A stretch of 24,942 nt of DNA from Gemmatimonas sp. UBA7669 (lineage in GTDB: Bacteria > Gemmatimonadota > Gemmatimonadetes > Gemmatimonadales > Gemmatimonadaceae). Position 1 is the first letter of the stretch. The number at the start of each line of letters is the position of its first letter. Shown piece after piece: positions 8,414 through 15,863 of this stretch. The notes beneath the pieces were generated by a model, which made no database searches, had not been told where the DNA came from, and saw only the letters and a list, made by a program, of their open reading frames with translations. Made by a program: the position numbers and the translations under genes. The stretch is from contig NZ_DLHL01000023.1 of the NCBI RefSeq assembly GCF_002483225.1, positions 1-24,942 on the forward strand, read 5' to 3'.

Positions 8414-9505
8414 TTACTTCTTTTCGCCCGCCAGCAGCAGCTTGATGTGTTCGTCGGCCTGCTGAATGCCGCCCTCGTCCTTGTCCCAGCCAATGCGTCC
8501 GTCGGCGTTGCCATCCACGCCCGCCACCAGCTGACCGCACACCGACGCGAGCTGCGTGGTGAGCGTGGCGGCCGTGGCGGCGTCCTTCGCCTCACGTATG
8601 CGCTTGGCCAGCTCAATGGCCTGCTCGGCGCGCTTCATGGCCGAGCGAGCGGCCGTGGCCACATGCTGCGCGTGGGTCTTCACGTTGGGCGACGCGCCCG
8701 GTTCCTTGGCTGCGAGTTCTACGTGCTGCGCCACGCCGCCGGCGGCGCGCACGAAGCCGAAGCCCTTGCCGGGGCCCGTCTTCTCGAGCTTGGGGTCGAG
8801 CGCGTGCAGCACATGGCCTGCGTGCAGCTGCATGGCCGCAAGATCGGTGGGTGTGCGCGTGGCCAGCGTGGCGTGCTGTGCGGCCACCTGCGCTTCCGCG
8901 AAAGCCATGGGCAGGAAGCCCACTTTGTCGGGCGTGTCCACGAAGCTGGTTGTGACGTGCCCAATGTGCGTGCCCACCATGCCGGCGGGCAGCGCACTGG
9001 CGGCCACGAAGCCGCGCACCACCGGCGGCGCCACACGACCTGGCAGCGGCGCGCCGGTGAGGCGGGCCACGACACTGTCAAACTGCGCGCGGTATTCCGC
9101 GTTGGTGCTGATGAGGAAGCGGCGGCGCAGATACTCGTCTTCCACGAGGCCCTTGGCCTTGAGCAGCGAGGTGATCTGCTCGCGCTTGCGCAGCGAGAGC
9201 TCGTGCTGCGCCTCGCCGGTCTTGTTGCGGGCTTGCGCCGAGCGTGCGTCGGCCGAGTCGTCGATGGCCACGAGCGCAAGATGCGTTTCGGCCAGCAGGC
9301 GGATGTCGGCCAGCGTCAGTGGGGCACGCGTGGCCCCGGCGGAGTCACGCGTGGCCGACGAACCCGACGCGGCGCCCTGTGCGTGCAGCGTGGGCGCGAC
9401 GCCGAGCAGCGCAAACGCGAGGCCAGCGGCCAGCAGGTGCAGGGGGGAGGACCGCAGGGCGCGGCGAACGGCGGGAGGGGTGCACATCGGGGGGGGAGGA
9501 AGCAT
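8414..9505 (-). CDS. secreted protein of unknown function with EF-hand-like loop
   Basis: A 363-residue protein on the minus strand. A signal peptide is clear (Arg-Ser-Ser-Pro, then LHLLAAGLAFALLGVAPTLHAQ, cut near residue 43). The mature part is mostly helical and rich in Ala, with a possible DUF4142-like ferritin-type arrangement (LADIRLLAETHLALVAI; TPTDLAAMQLHAGHVLHAL; many helix-borne His). Near the end, DGNADGRIGWDKDEGG (from D331) resembles a calcium-binding EF-hand loop, although the usual position-12 Glu is Lys and acidic residues come one and two later. Starts are uncertain: ATG at 9505 or ATG at 9487, neither with a good ribosome site. It is convergent with the ankyrin gene and divergent from the creatininase-like gene. 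The long plus-strand frames across this segment are antisense shadows. Confidence 0.7.
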   Translation of the reverse strand: MLPPPPMCTPPAVRRALRSSPLHLLAAGLAFALLGVAPTLHAQGAASGSSATRDSAGATRAPLTLADIRLLAETHLALVAIDDSADARSAQARNKTGEAQHELSLRKREQITSLLKAKGLVEDEYLRRRFLISTNAEYRAQFDSVVARLTGAPLPGRVAPPVVRGFVAASALPAGMVGTHIGHVTTSFVDTPDKVGFLPMAFAEAQVAAQHATLATRTPTDLAAMQLHAGHVLHALDPKLEKTGPGKGFGFVRAAGGVAQHVELAAKEPGASPNVKTHAQHVATAARSAMKRAEQAIELAKRIREAKDAATAATLTTQLASVCGQLVAGVDGNADGRIGWDKDEGGIQQADEHIKLLLAGEKK

Positions 9506-9630
9506 GCCCTATGCTCGCGCAAAAATGTCCACGGCGCAAATGGCGACGGGTATGCGATCAACTCTGGCGCGCTGGCGTGCCAAGGCACATTGTAGCGCCG
9601 AACCCATCACATCCACATCTGGAGCCTGAC

Positions 9631-10584
9631 ATGATTACGCGACGCCTGCGTCGTTCGTTCGTCCCGGCCGCGTGGTGCGCGGCGGCACTGACCGGACTGG
9701 CCGCCTCAGCCGGGGCCCAGGCGCCCACGCGTCCTGCGCCCGATCCGCGCAGCATGGGTGGTGGCAACTGCGCGCAGAACAGCTACAACTGCCGAGACAC
9801 GCCCAATCCGTTGCCGGCCGCCAACACCGTGTGGATGGAAGAGATGACCTGGATGGATGTGCGTGATGCCATCAAGGCCGGCAAGACCACGGTGATTGTC
9901 ACCACGGGTGGCATGGAGCCCAACGGCCCGTGGCTGGTGACGGGCAAGCACAACTACGTGCTGCACACCAACTGCGAAGCCATTGCCCGCAAGCTGGGCA
10001 ACGCGCTGTGCGCGCCCATCGTGAAGTTCGTGCCCGAGGGCAGCGTGGAACCGCCCACGGGACACATGACCTCACCCGGCACCATCAGCATGCGTGAGGG
10101 CACGTTCCGCATGCTGCTCACCGACATCGTGACCAGCCTCAAGGCGCATGGTTTCGAGAAGATCATTCTCATTGGCGACAGCGGCGGCAACCAGGGCGGG
10201 CAGCGCGCGGTGGCCGATTCCCTTACGGCCATCTGGAAGGGCGCGCCCATCGTGGCGCATGTGCAGGAGTACTACGACTACGCGCGTGTGTCGGAGCACA
10301 TGAAGAGCAAGGGCCTGGTGGAAGGCGCGTCGGACAACCTGCACGACGACGTGATCATCACGCTCAACATGATGATCGACGACCCGAAGAGTGTGCGCTA
10401 CGCCGAGCGTGTGAAGGCCGGCAAGGCGACCATCAACGGCGTGTCGATTGCGGACAAGAAGAAGGCCGAGGCCTGGGCGAAGGAGATCGTGGAGTTCCGC
10501 GCGACGGTGACGGTGGAGGCGATCAACAAGGCGATTGCGAACAAGGGGACCCTGCCGGCGCCGCCGAGGAATAGGGGTGGGTGA
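9631..10584 (+). CDS. secreted creatininase-family protein, metal ligands altered
   Basis: A 317-residue protein. ATG 9631 is supported by GGAG at 9621-9624 and an immediate signal peptide (MITRRLRRSF, then a hydrophobic run to SAGAQ near residue 30). The creatininase fold is recognisable from VIVTTGGMEPNGPWLVTGKHN (E96) and ILIGDSGGNQGG (182-190), which correspond to the family blocks ExHGPHLP and NGHGGN. Classical creatininases are cytosolic amidohydrolases with two metals held by Glu, His, Asp, His and Glu. Here the His after Glu is N98, the Asp is H107 and the NGHGGN His is S184, so the normal dinuclear site cannot form as described for the family. The reaction is therefore unknown. The protein is probably periplasmic. 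It is the last gene before the accessory island. Confidence 0.8.
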   Translation: MITRRLRRSFVPAAWCAAALTGLAASAGAQAPTRPAPDPRSMGGGNCAQNSYNCRDTPNPLPAANTVWMEEMTWMDVRDAIKAGKTTVIVTTGGMEPNGPWLVTGKHNYVLHTNCEAIARKLGNALCAPIVKFVPEGSVEPPTGHMTSPGTISMREGTFRMLLTDIVTSLKAHGFEKIILIGDSGGNQGGQRAVADSLTAIWKGAPIVAHVQEYYDYARVSEHMKSKGLVEGASDNLHDDVIITLNMMIDDPKSVRYAERVKAGKATINGVSIADKKKAEAWAKEIVEFRATVTVEAINKAIANKGTLPAPPRNRGG

Positions 10585-10595
10585 GGGGGTGCATT

Positions 10596-10647
10596 GGCCC
10601 GGATGGCTCGGACGAGGCGTAAACGGCACGGATATGCGGTGCGGATG
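10596..10647. repeat. four degenerate 10-base repeats (GGNNCGGATG type)
   Basis: Just after the creatininase-like gene, four similar 10-mers occur: GGCCCGGATG (10596), GGCTCGGACG (10605), GGCACGGATA (10625) and GGTGCGGATG (10638). Spacing is irregular and the first two overlap by one base. They may be a chance result of GC-rich drift or a remnant of a recombination boundary. The remaining 10648-10874 contains no recognisable gene, tRNA or terminator. Confidence 0.25.
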
Positions 10648-10874
10648 ACGGGGTGTTGTTCGTCCTCCAAGGAACGTGCTCGGTCTGTCGGTCGCTCGTC
10701 TATTCCGCAGATAGTGTTGCGCAAGCATCGGTCTAAGCTCGCTCACTCGCGTAATCGGCAAGGGTGCATACTTTTCGCCCCTCTGGGCAGTCGGATCGTT
10801 CGCGCGCATTGTTCTCACACAGGCAAGTCTTCGTTACATGCACAAAGCGAAACCCTAAACATAGCACCTTCGCG

Positions 10875-11492
10875 ATGCGGTTCCCATCTGGGACGGAAAG
10901 TCAAGAAGCGTTTCGTAAACGGGGGCGTCAGCTCCTCAAGAATCTCGAGGATCTCGCGCGGTCCATCGGGCAAGTTGTGATCGCCTTCAACGGTCTCGAG
11001 CGCGACGTTAGTGACGTTCTGGTCACCGTGCTTAAGTTGAGAAAGACTCCAGGGATGTGGGACTCTTTCCGGGCGTCGATGAGCTTCGCACAGCGCCTCG
11101 ACCTGATTTGCGCGGTCTTTCTGCAGGCAGACCGAACTGAGGCTGAGCGTTCACTCCTTGCCTACTGCATGCGGAAGCTCAGGTACTATGAGGAGCGAAG
11201 AAACTACGTGGTTCATGCTACTTGGAGCACCGCCAGTTTCGGCGATCCTAATCTGCAGGGTAAGAAGGTGTCGACAAAAGGAGGCAAGGGACTTCGAGCA
11301 AGCGTCCAATCCGCGGACTGGGTGGACCTTGCTGTCCTCGCGGCAGAGATCGACTTGTTCTGCAGCCTCGACTTAGTTCAGCTGTACGGAGTTTGCCAAG
11401 GGGAAAGCACTAGTTGGTCCTCTCCGTTGATGGAGGAGTTCGTTCCCGATCTTCGAGATCGTGTACTGCGCGCTCGTGTAGATGGCAAATAG
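10875..11492 (+). CDS. HEPN-like protein, putative RNase
   Basis: A 205-residue all-helical soluble protein of no named family that I can assign. Residues 31-53 (IGQVVIAFNGLERDVSDVLVTVL) and 70-84 (FAQRLDLICAVF) look like the first helices of a HEPN bundle. ERRNYVVHATW contains the RX4H motif (R109, N110, H114) with the polar residue after Arg that HEPN RNases use for RNA cleavage. HEPN RNases act as toxins or abortive-infection effectors. The frame is open to 10764, but ATG 10875 is preferred because the upstream translation is low-quality (Arg/Ser-rich, no homology pattern). No strong ribosome site is visible. It is the first gene of the island and stands alone, 181 bases before the next. 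A partner NTase or antitoxin is not adjacent, so the toxin role is inferred. Confidence 0.6.
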   Translation: MRFPSGTESQEAFRKRGRQLLKNLEDLARSIGQVVIAFNGLERDVSDVLVTVLKLRKTPGMWDSFRASMSFAQRLDLICAVFLQADRTEAERSLLAYCMRKLRYYEERRNYVVHATWSTASFGDPNLQGKKVSTKGGKGLRASVQSADWVDLAVLAAEIDLFCSLDLVQLYGVCQGESTSWSSPLMEEFVPDLRDRVLRARVDGK

Positions 11493-11673
11493 CGATCGCT
11501 ACTGCGGGCGGGGCAGAATCAAGGAAGGCGGCTGGGTCGCTGCGCTCGCCTGCCGCATTGCAATCGGGCCCCGCAGCAGAGTTGGGCCTTTTGCAACTGA
11601 AGTCTGTTCCCGTGTTCCCAGCGAGTACGTTTAAGAATTCCTTCACTACCATGCCCTCCGCAGCCGAAGACCA

Positions 11674-12846
11674 ATGAGCCGCGCACGCGTAGCGTTTGTG
11701 AATTCCCCGGTTCTGGCGTGGGCCCGAGGGGTCTCGCGCATTGATGAGCGAGTAGCCGCCAAGAAAGCCGGTGTTACTCCGGACAGACTCGCATCTTGGG
11801 AGTCAGGCGACGCGCTACCGACAATTCGACAAGCCAGGTTGCTTGCTACGGCCTATCGTGTGCCGTTCGCGACCTTCTTTTTGCCAGAGCCGCCTCACGG
11901 CATAACCAGAATCCCCAAAGACCTGCGGCGGCACGCCGGGGGAGTCGAAGAAGAAGTCGACTCGAACATACTTCTCGACGTCCGTGGTTCTTGGGAACGC
12001 CGAGAGATCGCTCTAGAGCTCCTCGCGAGCTCTGGGGGGCGCGCGGTCAGATTCGGCTTCAGTGCGACGATCTCAGAAGACCCTGAGGAAAGCGGAGCTC
12101 GGCTGCGAGAGGTGCTTGGCGTCGAACTTGAGGAGCAGGTGCGCTGGCGCGATGGTCGCATCGGCTTCAACAGGTTGCGCGCCGCCGCAGAGGGCGCAGG
12201 AGTGCTTGTACTTCAAACCTCCGACATCGAACTGTCCGCGCTACGCGCCTACTCGTTGGCGGCCGATGAGCTGCCCGTAGTCGTTGTAAACCGAAAGGAT
12301 GCGTATGCGGCTCGGTCGTTCTCGCTGCTGCATGAGCTTGCTCACATCGGGCTCAAATCAGAGGGCATCTGCGACCTCTCCACTGATTCCTCAATGCCTC
12401 CCGAGGAGCAACAACTTGAGGTCTTCTGCAATGCGGTGGCGGCGGCTGCACTTATCCCCAGAGATGCGCTACTCCGCTTGCCAGACGTTCGACGCCACGA
12501 CGGACAGACGTGGGATGACGCGGCGATTGCCAGTCTTGCCAAGACCTTTTCCTGCAGCCGCGAGGCGATTCTTCGTCGCCTTCTCACATTTGGACTCACA
12601 ACGGAGAGGTTCTACCAACAGAAGAGGTCGCAGTGGCAGCTCGAATACGAGAGCCGGCCAGCGCCTGGCGGCTTTGTTCCGCCCCCCATTGACGCCGTAA
12701 GCTTGCTCGGGCGTCCCTTAGTTCGCTTGGTGCTTGACGGGCTTTCGAACGATCGCATCACGACGTCGGACGCGGCGGACTATCTGGGTGTTCGCTCAAA
12801 GCACTTGCCGGCGATCGCTGACGCCGTCGGGGCAAACGATTCGTGA
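11674..12846 (+). CDS. XRE-family regulator fused to ImmA/IrrE metallopeptidase
   Basis: A 390-residue protein. Residues about 20-70 are a Cro/XRE helix-turn-helix (RVAAKKAGVTPDRLASWESGDALPTIRQARLLA). The rest is an ImmA/IrrE zinc peptidase: SFSLLHELAHIGL holds HExxH (H220, E221, H224), and EVFCNAVAAAALIPRDAL supplies the third-ligand region. A C-terminal DNA-binding-like tail follows (SNDRITTSDAADYLGV). In this widespread COG2856-type architecture the protein represses its own operon and may cleave a repressor or antitoxin on a signal such as DNA damage. The next gene (DUF4411) overlaps it by four bases (GTGA), which is the standard pairing. ATG 11674 has only a weak GAAGA upstream. Lower GC than hsdM suggests separate acquisition. 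Confidence 0.9.
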   Translation: MSRARVAFVNSPVLAWARGVSRIDERVAAKKAGVTPDRLASWESGDALPTIRQARLLATAYRVPFATFFLPEPPHGITRIPKDLRRHAGGVEEEVDSNILLDVRGSWERREIALELLASSGGRAVRFGFSATISEDPEESGARLREVLGVELEEQVRWRDGRIGFNRLRAAAEGAGVLVLQTSDIELSALRAYSLAADELPVVVVNRKDAYAARSFSLLHELAHIGLKSEGICDLSTDSSMPPEEQQLEVFCNAVAAAALIPRDALLRLPDVRRHDGQTWDDAAIASLAKTFSCSREAILRRLLTFGLTTERFYQQKRSQWQLEYESRPAPGGFVPPPIDAVSLLGRPLVRLVLDGLSNDRITTSDAADYLGVRSKHLPAIADAVGANDS

Positions 12847-13322
12847 CAGACGAGATCTCAAAGCCTGTCTACGTCATCGACACCTGCTCTCTCACTGAAC
12901 TCAAGAACAAGTACCCACAGAAGGCGTTCCCGTCTGTCTGGGACCTTGTCGAAGCCCTTGCGGGCGAGGGGCGCCTCATTTCAGTCGAAGAGGTCGCGGT
13001 GGAGATTGATGCCGTGGCCGATGAGGTGACTGAGTGGGCAAAGGCGCACGAATCAATCTTTGTCGAACTTGACGAGAAGCTCCAGCTGGCAACCAGAGTC
13101 GTTCTCGCGAAGTTTCCGAACCTCATCGATGTAAAGAAAAGAAAGTCTAGCGCTGATCCATTTGTCATTGCGCTAGCTCTTTTGCGGGAGGCAACTGTTG
13201 TCACTCAAGAGAAGCCCAGCGGAGGCCCCGGTAAGGTGAAGATCCCGGATGTCTGTCAGAGACTCGGCATCCCTTGCATCCCGCTTCTCACGATGCTTCT
13301 GAACGAAGGGCTCGGGTCGTAG
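12843..13322 (+). CDS. DUF4411 family PIN-like protein
   Basis: A 159-residue protein starting at GTG 12843, overlapping the ImmA/IrrE stop by four bases, so translation is coupled. The N-terminus VYVIDTCSL (D13) is the first PIN strand with its metal-binding Asp. VEEVAVEI (E54) and SADPFVIALALL (D105) supply the further acidic residues of a PIN-type nuclease centre, and the C-terminal VTQEK and IPCI stretches match DUF4411. PIN nucleases cleave RNA. Together with an XRE/ImmA-IrrE partner this pair is annotated as a putative type II toxin-antitoxin or defence module, in which the nuclease is the toxin. That assignment comes from family context; activity has not been shown for DUF4411 as far as I know. 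About 550 non-coding bases follow. Confidence 0.85.
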   Translation: MTDEISKPVYVIDTCSLTELKNKYPQKAFPSVWDLVEALAGEGRLISVEEVAVEIDAVADEVTEWAKAHESIFVELDEKLQLATRVVLAKFPNLIDVKKRKSSADPFVIALALLREATVVTQEKPSGGPGKVKIPDVCQRLGIPCIPLLTMLLNEGLGS

Positions 13323-13458
13323 GCGCTGGCGATTGAATGGACGGAGTTTCGCGAGCTAAGTGACACCTTGATTCGTCGCTCGCACTCGATCGAAGCGCTT
13401 GCGCTCATCGCTTAGCGTTAGTGCAACCACTGCAGAGTTGGGATATCGGGTTCAATTT

Positions 13459-13507
13459 CTAGCTATCACTTCGCTCCGACGCCTTCTGGCGTCGGCACCT
13501 AGCTATC
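13459..13507. repeat. hairpin between 9-base direct repeats
   Basis: CTAGCTATC occurs at 13459-13467 and again at 13499-13507. Between them lies a perfect 8-base stem, CCGACGCC (13476-13483) and GGCGTCGG (13488-13495), with loop TTCT. The stem could terminate the DUF4411 transcript, but it has no T-run. Direct repeats around a palindrome also resemble a small element footprint or a recombination scar. Confidence 0.4.
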
Positions 13508-13747
13508 TCGCGAGGTATGCGCGGGGCAAGGTGGTCGTCAACTTGGCCAACGCAATTCACGGGTCGGCCTGACCTCTCAGCATCGCGCAGGCATAACGGC
13601 GCGTTGGTGCCGACGACCGCCCGCCTGTCCGCTGCGTAACTCCCTCGCTGGCACTCAGTCGTTCACGGCGTCCCATTTGGGGCGGCCGCGGTACAACGCT
13701 AGTTTTAGACAGCGATCGGCAGCGACTGTAGGTTTAGGGGGACAGGA

Positions 13748-13855
13748 ATGGCTGACCGTAAACGGCCTACCATTGTGCCCTGCTTGCCAACGCGGAGACC
13801 TCTATCTTTGGGTGCCCCCGTCGGCATAGGATTCGCCAAGGTACCCGCAAGCTGA
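13748..13855 (+). CDS. possible 35-residue leader ORF upstream of hsdM
   Basis: ATG 13748 follows an unusually good ribosome site (AGGGGGACAGGA, with the G-run 6-11 bases upstream). The frame runs 35 codons to TGA at 13853, only 19 bases before hsdM. The peptide is basic and Pro-rich (MADRKRPTIVPCLPTRR...) with no recognised motif. It could be a leader that couples translation to hsdM, whose own ribosome site is weak (GAAAG), or a chance frame. There is no family evidence. Confidence 0.25.
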   Translation: MADRKRPTIVPCLPTRRPLSLGAPVGIGFAKVPAS

Positions 13856-13874
13856 CTGCCGAAAGCCTCACAGC

Positions 13875-15863
13875 ATGCCCGACCATAGCTCCTTCGCCAA
13901 TCTCATCTGGCAGATCGCCGATCTCCTGCGCGGCCCCTACCGCCCGCCGCAGTACGAGCGCGTGATGCTGCCCATGACGGTGCTTCGTCGCTTCGACTGC
14001 GTTCTGGTCGAGAAGAAGGCGAAGGTCCTCGCCGCGCACGAGAAGCACAAGGGCGGCAAGCTCGCCGGCGACGCGCTCGACACCACGCTGAACAAGATCG
14101 CGGGCGAGCGCTTCCACAACCATTCACCGCTCGATTTCGAAAAGCTCAAGGGCGATCCGGACAACATCAACAAACACCTGGTCAGCTACATTAAGGGTTT
14201 CTCGGCGAACGTCCAGCGCATCTTCGAGTACTTCGAGTTCGAAGCCGAGATCGAGAAGATGCACGAGGCGAACATCCTTTACCTCGTGGTCTCGAAGTTC
14301 GCCGACGTCGATCTACATCCGTCGAACGTGCCGAACGAGCAGATGGGGCTGATCTTCGAGAACCTCATCCGCCGCTTCAACGAGCTCGCAAACGAGACGG
14401 CCGGTGACCACTTCACGCCTCGTGAAGTGATCAACCTCATGGTCCATCTGCTGTTCATGCACGACGACAAGCTGCTCGCCACGCCGGGTACCGTGCGCAA
14501 GCTGCTCGATCCGGCGTGTGGCACGGGCGGCATGCTGGCCGAGGCGCAGAGCTATCTGCGCAAGCACAACGCCGAGGCGAAGCTCTACGCCTACGGACAG
14601 GACTACAACAAGCGCGCCTTCGCCACGGCGGCCTCCGACATGCTCATGAAGGAAGTGAGCCACAACGGCGGCGGCGACAACGTCCGCTTCGGCGACATCT
14701 TCACCGACGACCAATTCCGGAACGACACCTTCGACTACTTCCTGAGCAACCCACCCTTCGGCGTTGATTGGAAGAAGCAACAGAAGGAGATCCAAAGGGA
14801 GCACGAGAAGCGCGGCTTCGACGGCCGGTTCGGCGCCGGCCTGCCGCGCGTGAACGACGGGGCGCTCCTGTTCCTGCAGCACATGTGGAGCAAGCGCGAG
14901 GACGTGAAGCCGAAGGAGCACAAGGACGGCTCGCGGCTTGCGATCGTCTTTTCCGGCTCGCCGATGTTCACGGGCGGTGCGGGCTCGGGCGAGAGCGAGA
15001 TCCGCAGGTGGCTCCTCGAGAACGACTGGCTCGAGGCCGTCGTCGCGCTGCCGGAGTCGATGTTCTACAACACCGGTATCGGCACCTATGTCTGGATCGT
15101 GACGAACCGCAAGGAGAAGCGGCGCAAGGGCAAGGTGCAGCTCCTCGACGCGCGCGAGGTGTGGACCGCGGGCGGCAGCGAGGACAGTAAGCGCAGCCTC
15201 GGCGACAAGCGGCGGCACATGACCATCGCGCAGATTGACGAGACCGTGCGCCTCTACGGCAGGTTCGAAGAGGATCCGCGCTCCAAGATCTTCGACAACG
15301 CCGACTTCGGCTACACCCGCGTCACCATCGAGCGCCCGCTTCGCCTGCGCTACCAGATGACGACGGACGACAAGGCGCGCTTCCTCGACGCCTGCCCGCA
15401 CCTGCTCGACGACGTGCAGGCCATCGACAAGGCGCTCGGCCGTGAGCCGCGCCTGGACTGGCCCGCGACGTGGGACGAAATCGAGGCGCTGCTGAAGAAG
15501 CGTGGGAGCCGCTGGAAGGCGACCGAGCAGAAGCTCTTTCGCTCGGTGTTCACGCAGCGCGACTCGAACGCCACGCCCGTGCCGGCGGGTGGTCTTAGCT
15601 TGAGCCTCGAAGCCGACGCCGACCTACGCGACTTCGAGAACGTGCCGCTCAAGGAGGACGTGGAAGTTTACTTCGCGCGCGAGGTGAAGCCGCACGTGCC
15701 GGACGCGTGGATGGACCGGAGCAAGGACAAGGTTGGCTACGAGATCAACTTCAACCGGCATTTCTACGTGCTCACGCCGCCGCGATCGTTAGCGGAGATC
15801 GACGCGGACCTCAAGGTCGCCGAGGAAGAGGTACTGCGTTTGCTGCGTGAGGTGACAGCATGA
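13875..15863 (+). CDS. hsdM: type I restriction-modification DNA methyltransferase subunit
   Basis: A 662-residue N6-adenine methylase subunit, longer than the usual 480-550 because of an extended C-terminal region. An N-terminal helical HsdM domain (IWQIADLLRGPYRPPQYERVMLPMTVLRR) is followed by the SAM-binding motif DPACGTGGM (212-220) and the catalytic NPPF (292-295). The DHFTPREVINLMVHLL block and the later VVALPESMFYNTGIGTYVWIVTN are characteristic. With HsdS it methylates adenines in both strands of a bipartite site and thus protects self DNA; with HsdR it forms the restricting complex. The gene opens a coupled operon: its TGA overlaps the hsdS ATG by four bases. High GC3 codon use matches hsdR but not the inserted ATPase/HNH pair. 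Confidence 0.95.
   Translation: MPDHSSFANLIWQIADLLRGPYRPPQYERVMLPMTVLRRFDCVLVEKKAKVLAAHEKHKGGKLAGDALDTTLNKIAGERFHNHSPLDFEKLKGDPDNINKHLVSYIKGFSANVQRIFEYFEFEAEIEKMHEANILYLVVSKFADVDLHPSNVPNEQMGLIFENLIRRFNELANETAGDHFTPREVINLMVHLLFMHDDKLLATPGTVRKLLDPACGTGGMLAEAQSYLRKHNAEAKLYAYGQDYNKRAFATAASDMLMKEVSHNGGGDNVRFGDIFTDDQFRNDTFDYFLSNPPFGVDWKKQQKEIQREHEKRGFDGRFGAGLPRVNDGALLFLQHMWSKREDVKPKEHKDGSRLAIVFSGSPMFTGGAGSGESEIRRWLLENDWLEAVVALPESMFYNTGIGTYVWIVTNRKEKRRKGKVQLLDAREVWTAGGSEDSKRSLGDKRRHMTIAQIDETVRLYGRFEEDPRSKIFDNADFGYTRVTIERPLRLRYQMTTDDKARFLDACPHLLDDVQAIDKALGREPRLDWPATWDEIEALLKKRGSRWKATEQKLFRSVFTQRDSNATPVPAGGLSLSLEADADLRDFENVPLKEDVEVYFAREVKPHVPDAWMDRSKDKVGYEINFNRHFYVLTPPRSLAEIDADLKVAEEEVLRLLREVTA

Larger units (their letters stand above)
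13323..13874. other. 552-base intergenic region before the hsd operon
   Basis: No substantial gene is visible here on either strand. It contains a hairpin flanked by 9-base direct repeats (13459-13507) and a possible 35-codon leader ORF (13748-13855). The promoter of the hsdM operon must lie in this region or further upstream, but no convincing -35/-10 pair stands out; TTTTAGAC near 13703 is the most A/T-rich spot. I looked for integron attC sites and tRNA remnants and saw none that fit. Confidence 0.5.

Noticed and set aside
9577..9588. GTGCCAAGGCAC palindrome before the creatininase-like gene
   Set aside because: Only five-base arms in GC-rich DNA, which is expected by chance, and there is no promoter next to it.
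8402..9629. Two long plus-strand frames opposite the secreted minus-strand gene
   Set aside because: Their translations are Arg/Ala/Ser-rich with no signal or motif. The minus-strand frame has a good signal peptide and coding-like third positions.
11414..11677. 87-codon frame ending in an ATGA overlap with the ImmA/IrrE gene
   Set aside because: It starts inside the HEPN-like gene, has a Ser/Arg-rich translation and no ribosome site. The overlap alone is not enough.
13323..13700. Possible integron attC sites around TAACGGCGCG and GCGTTAGTGC
   Set aside because: The core GTTRRRY and matching RYYYAAC ends do not pair properly and no integrase is present.
14313..15401. 362-codon minus-strand frame inside hsdM
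   Set aside because: Shadow of the methylase gene; it has no recognisable domain and hsdM motifs are intact on the plus strand.
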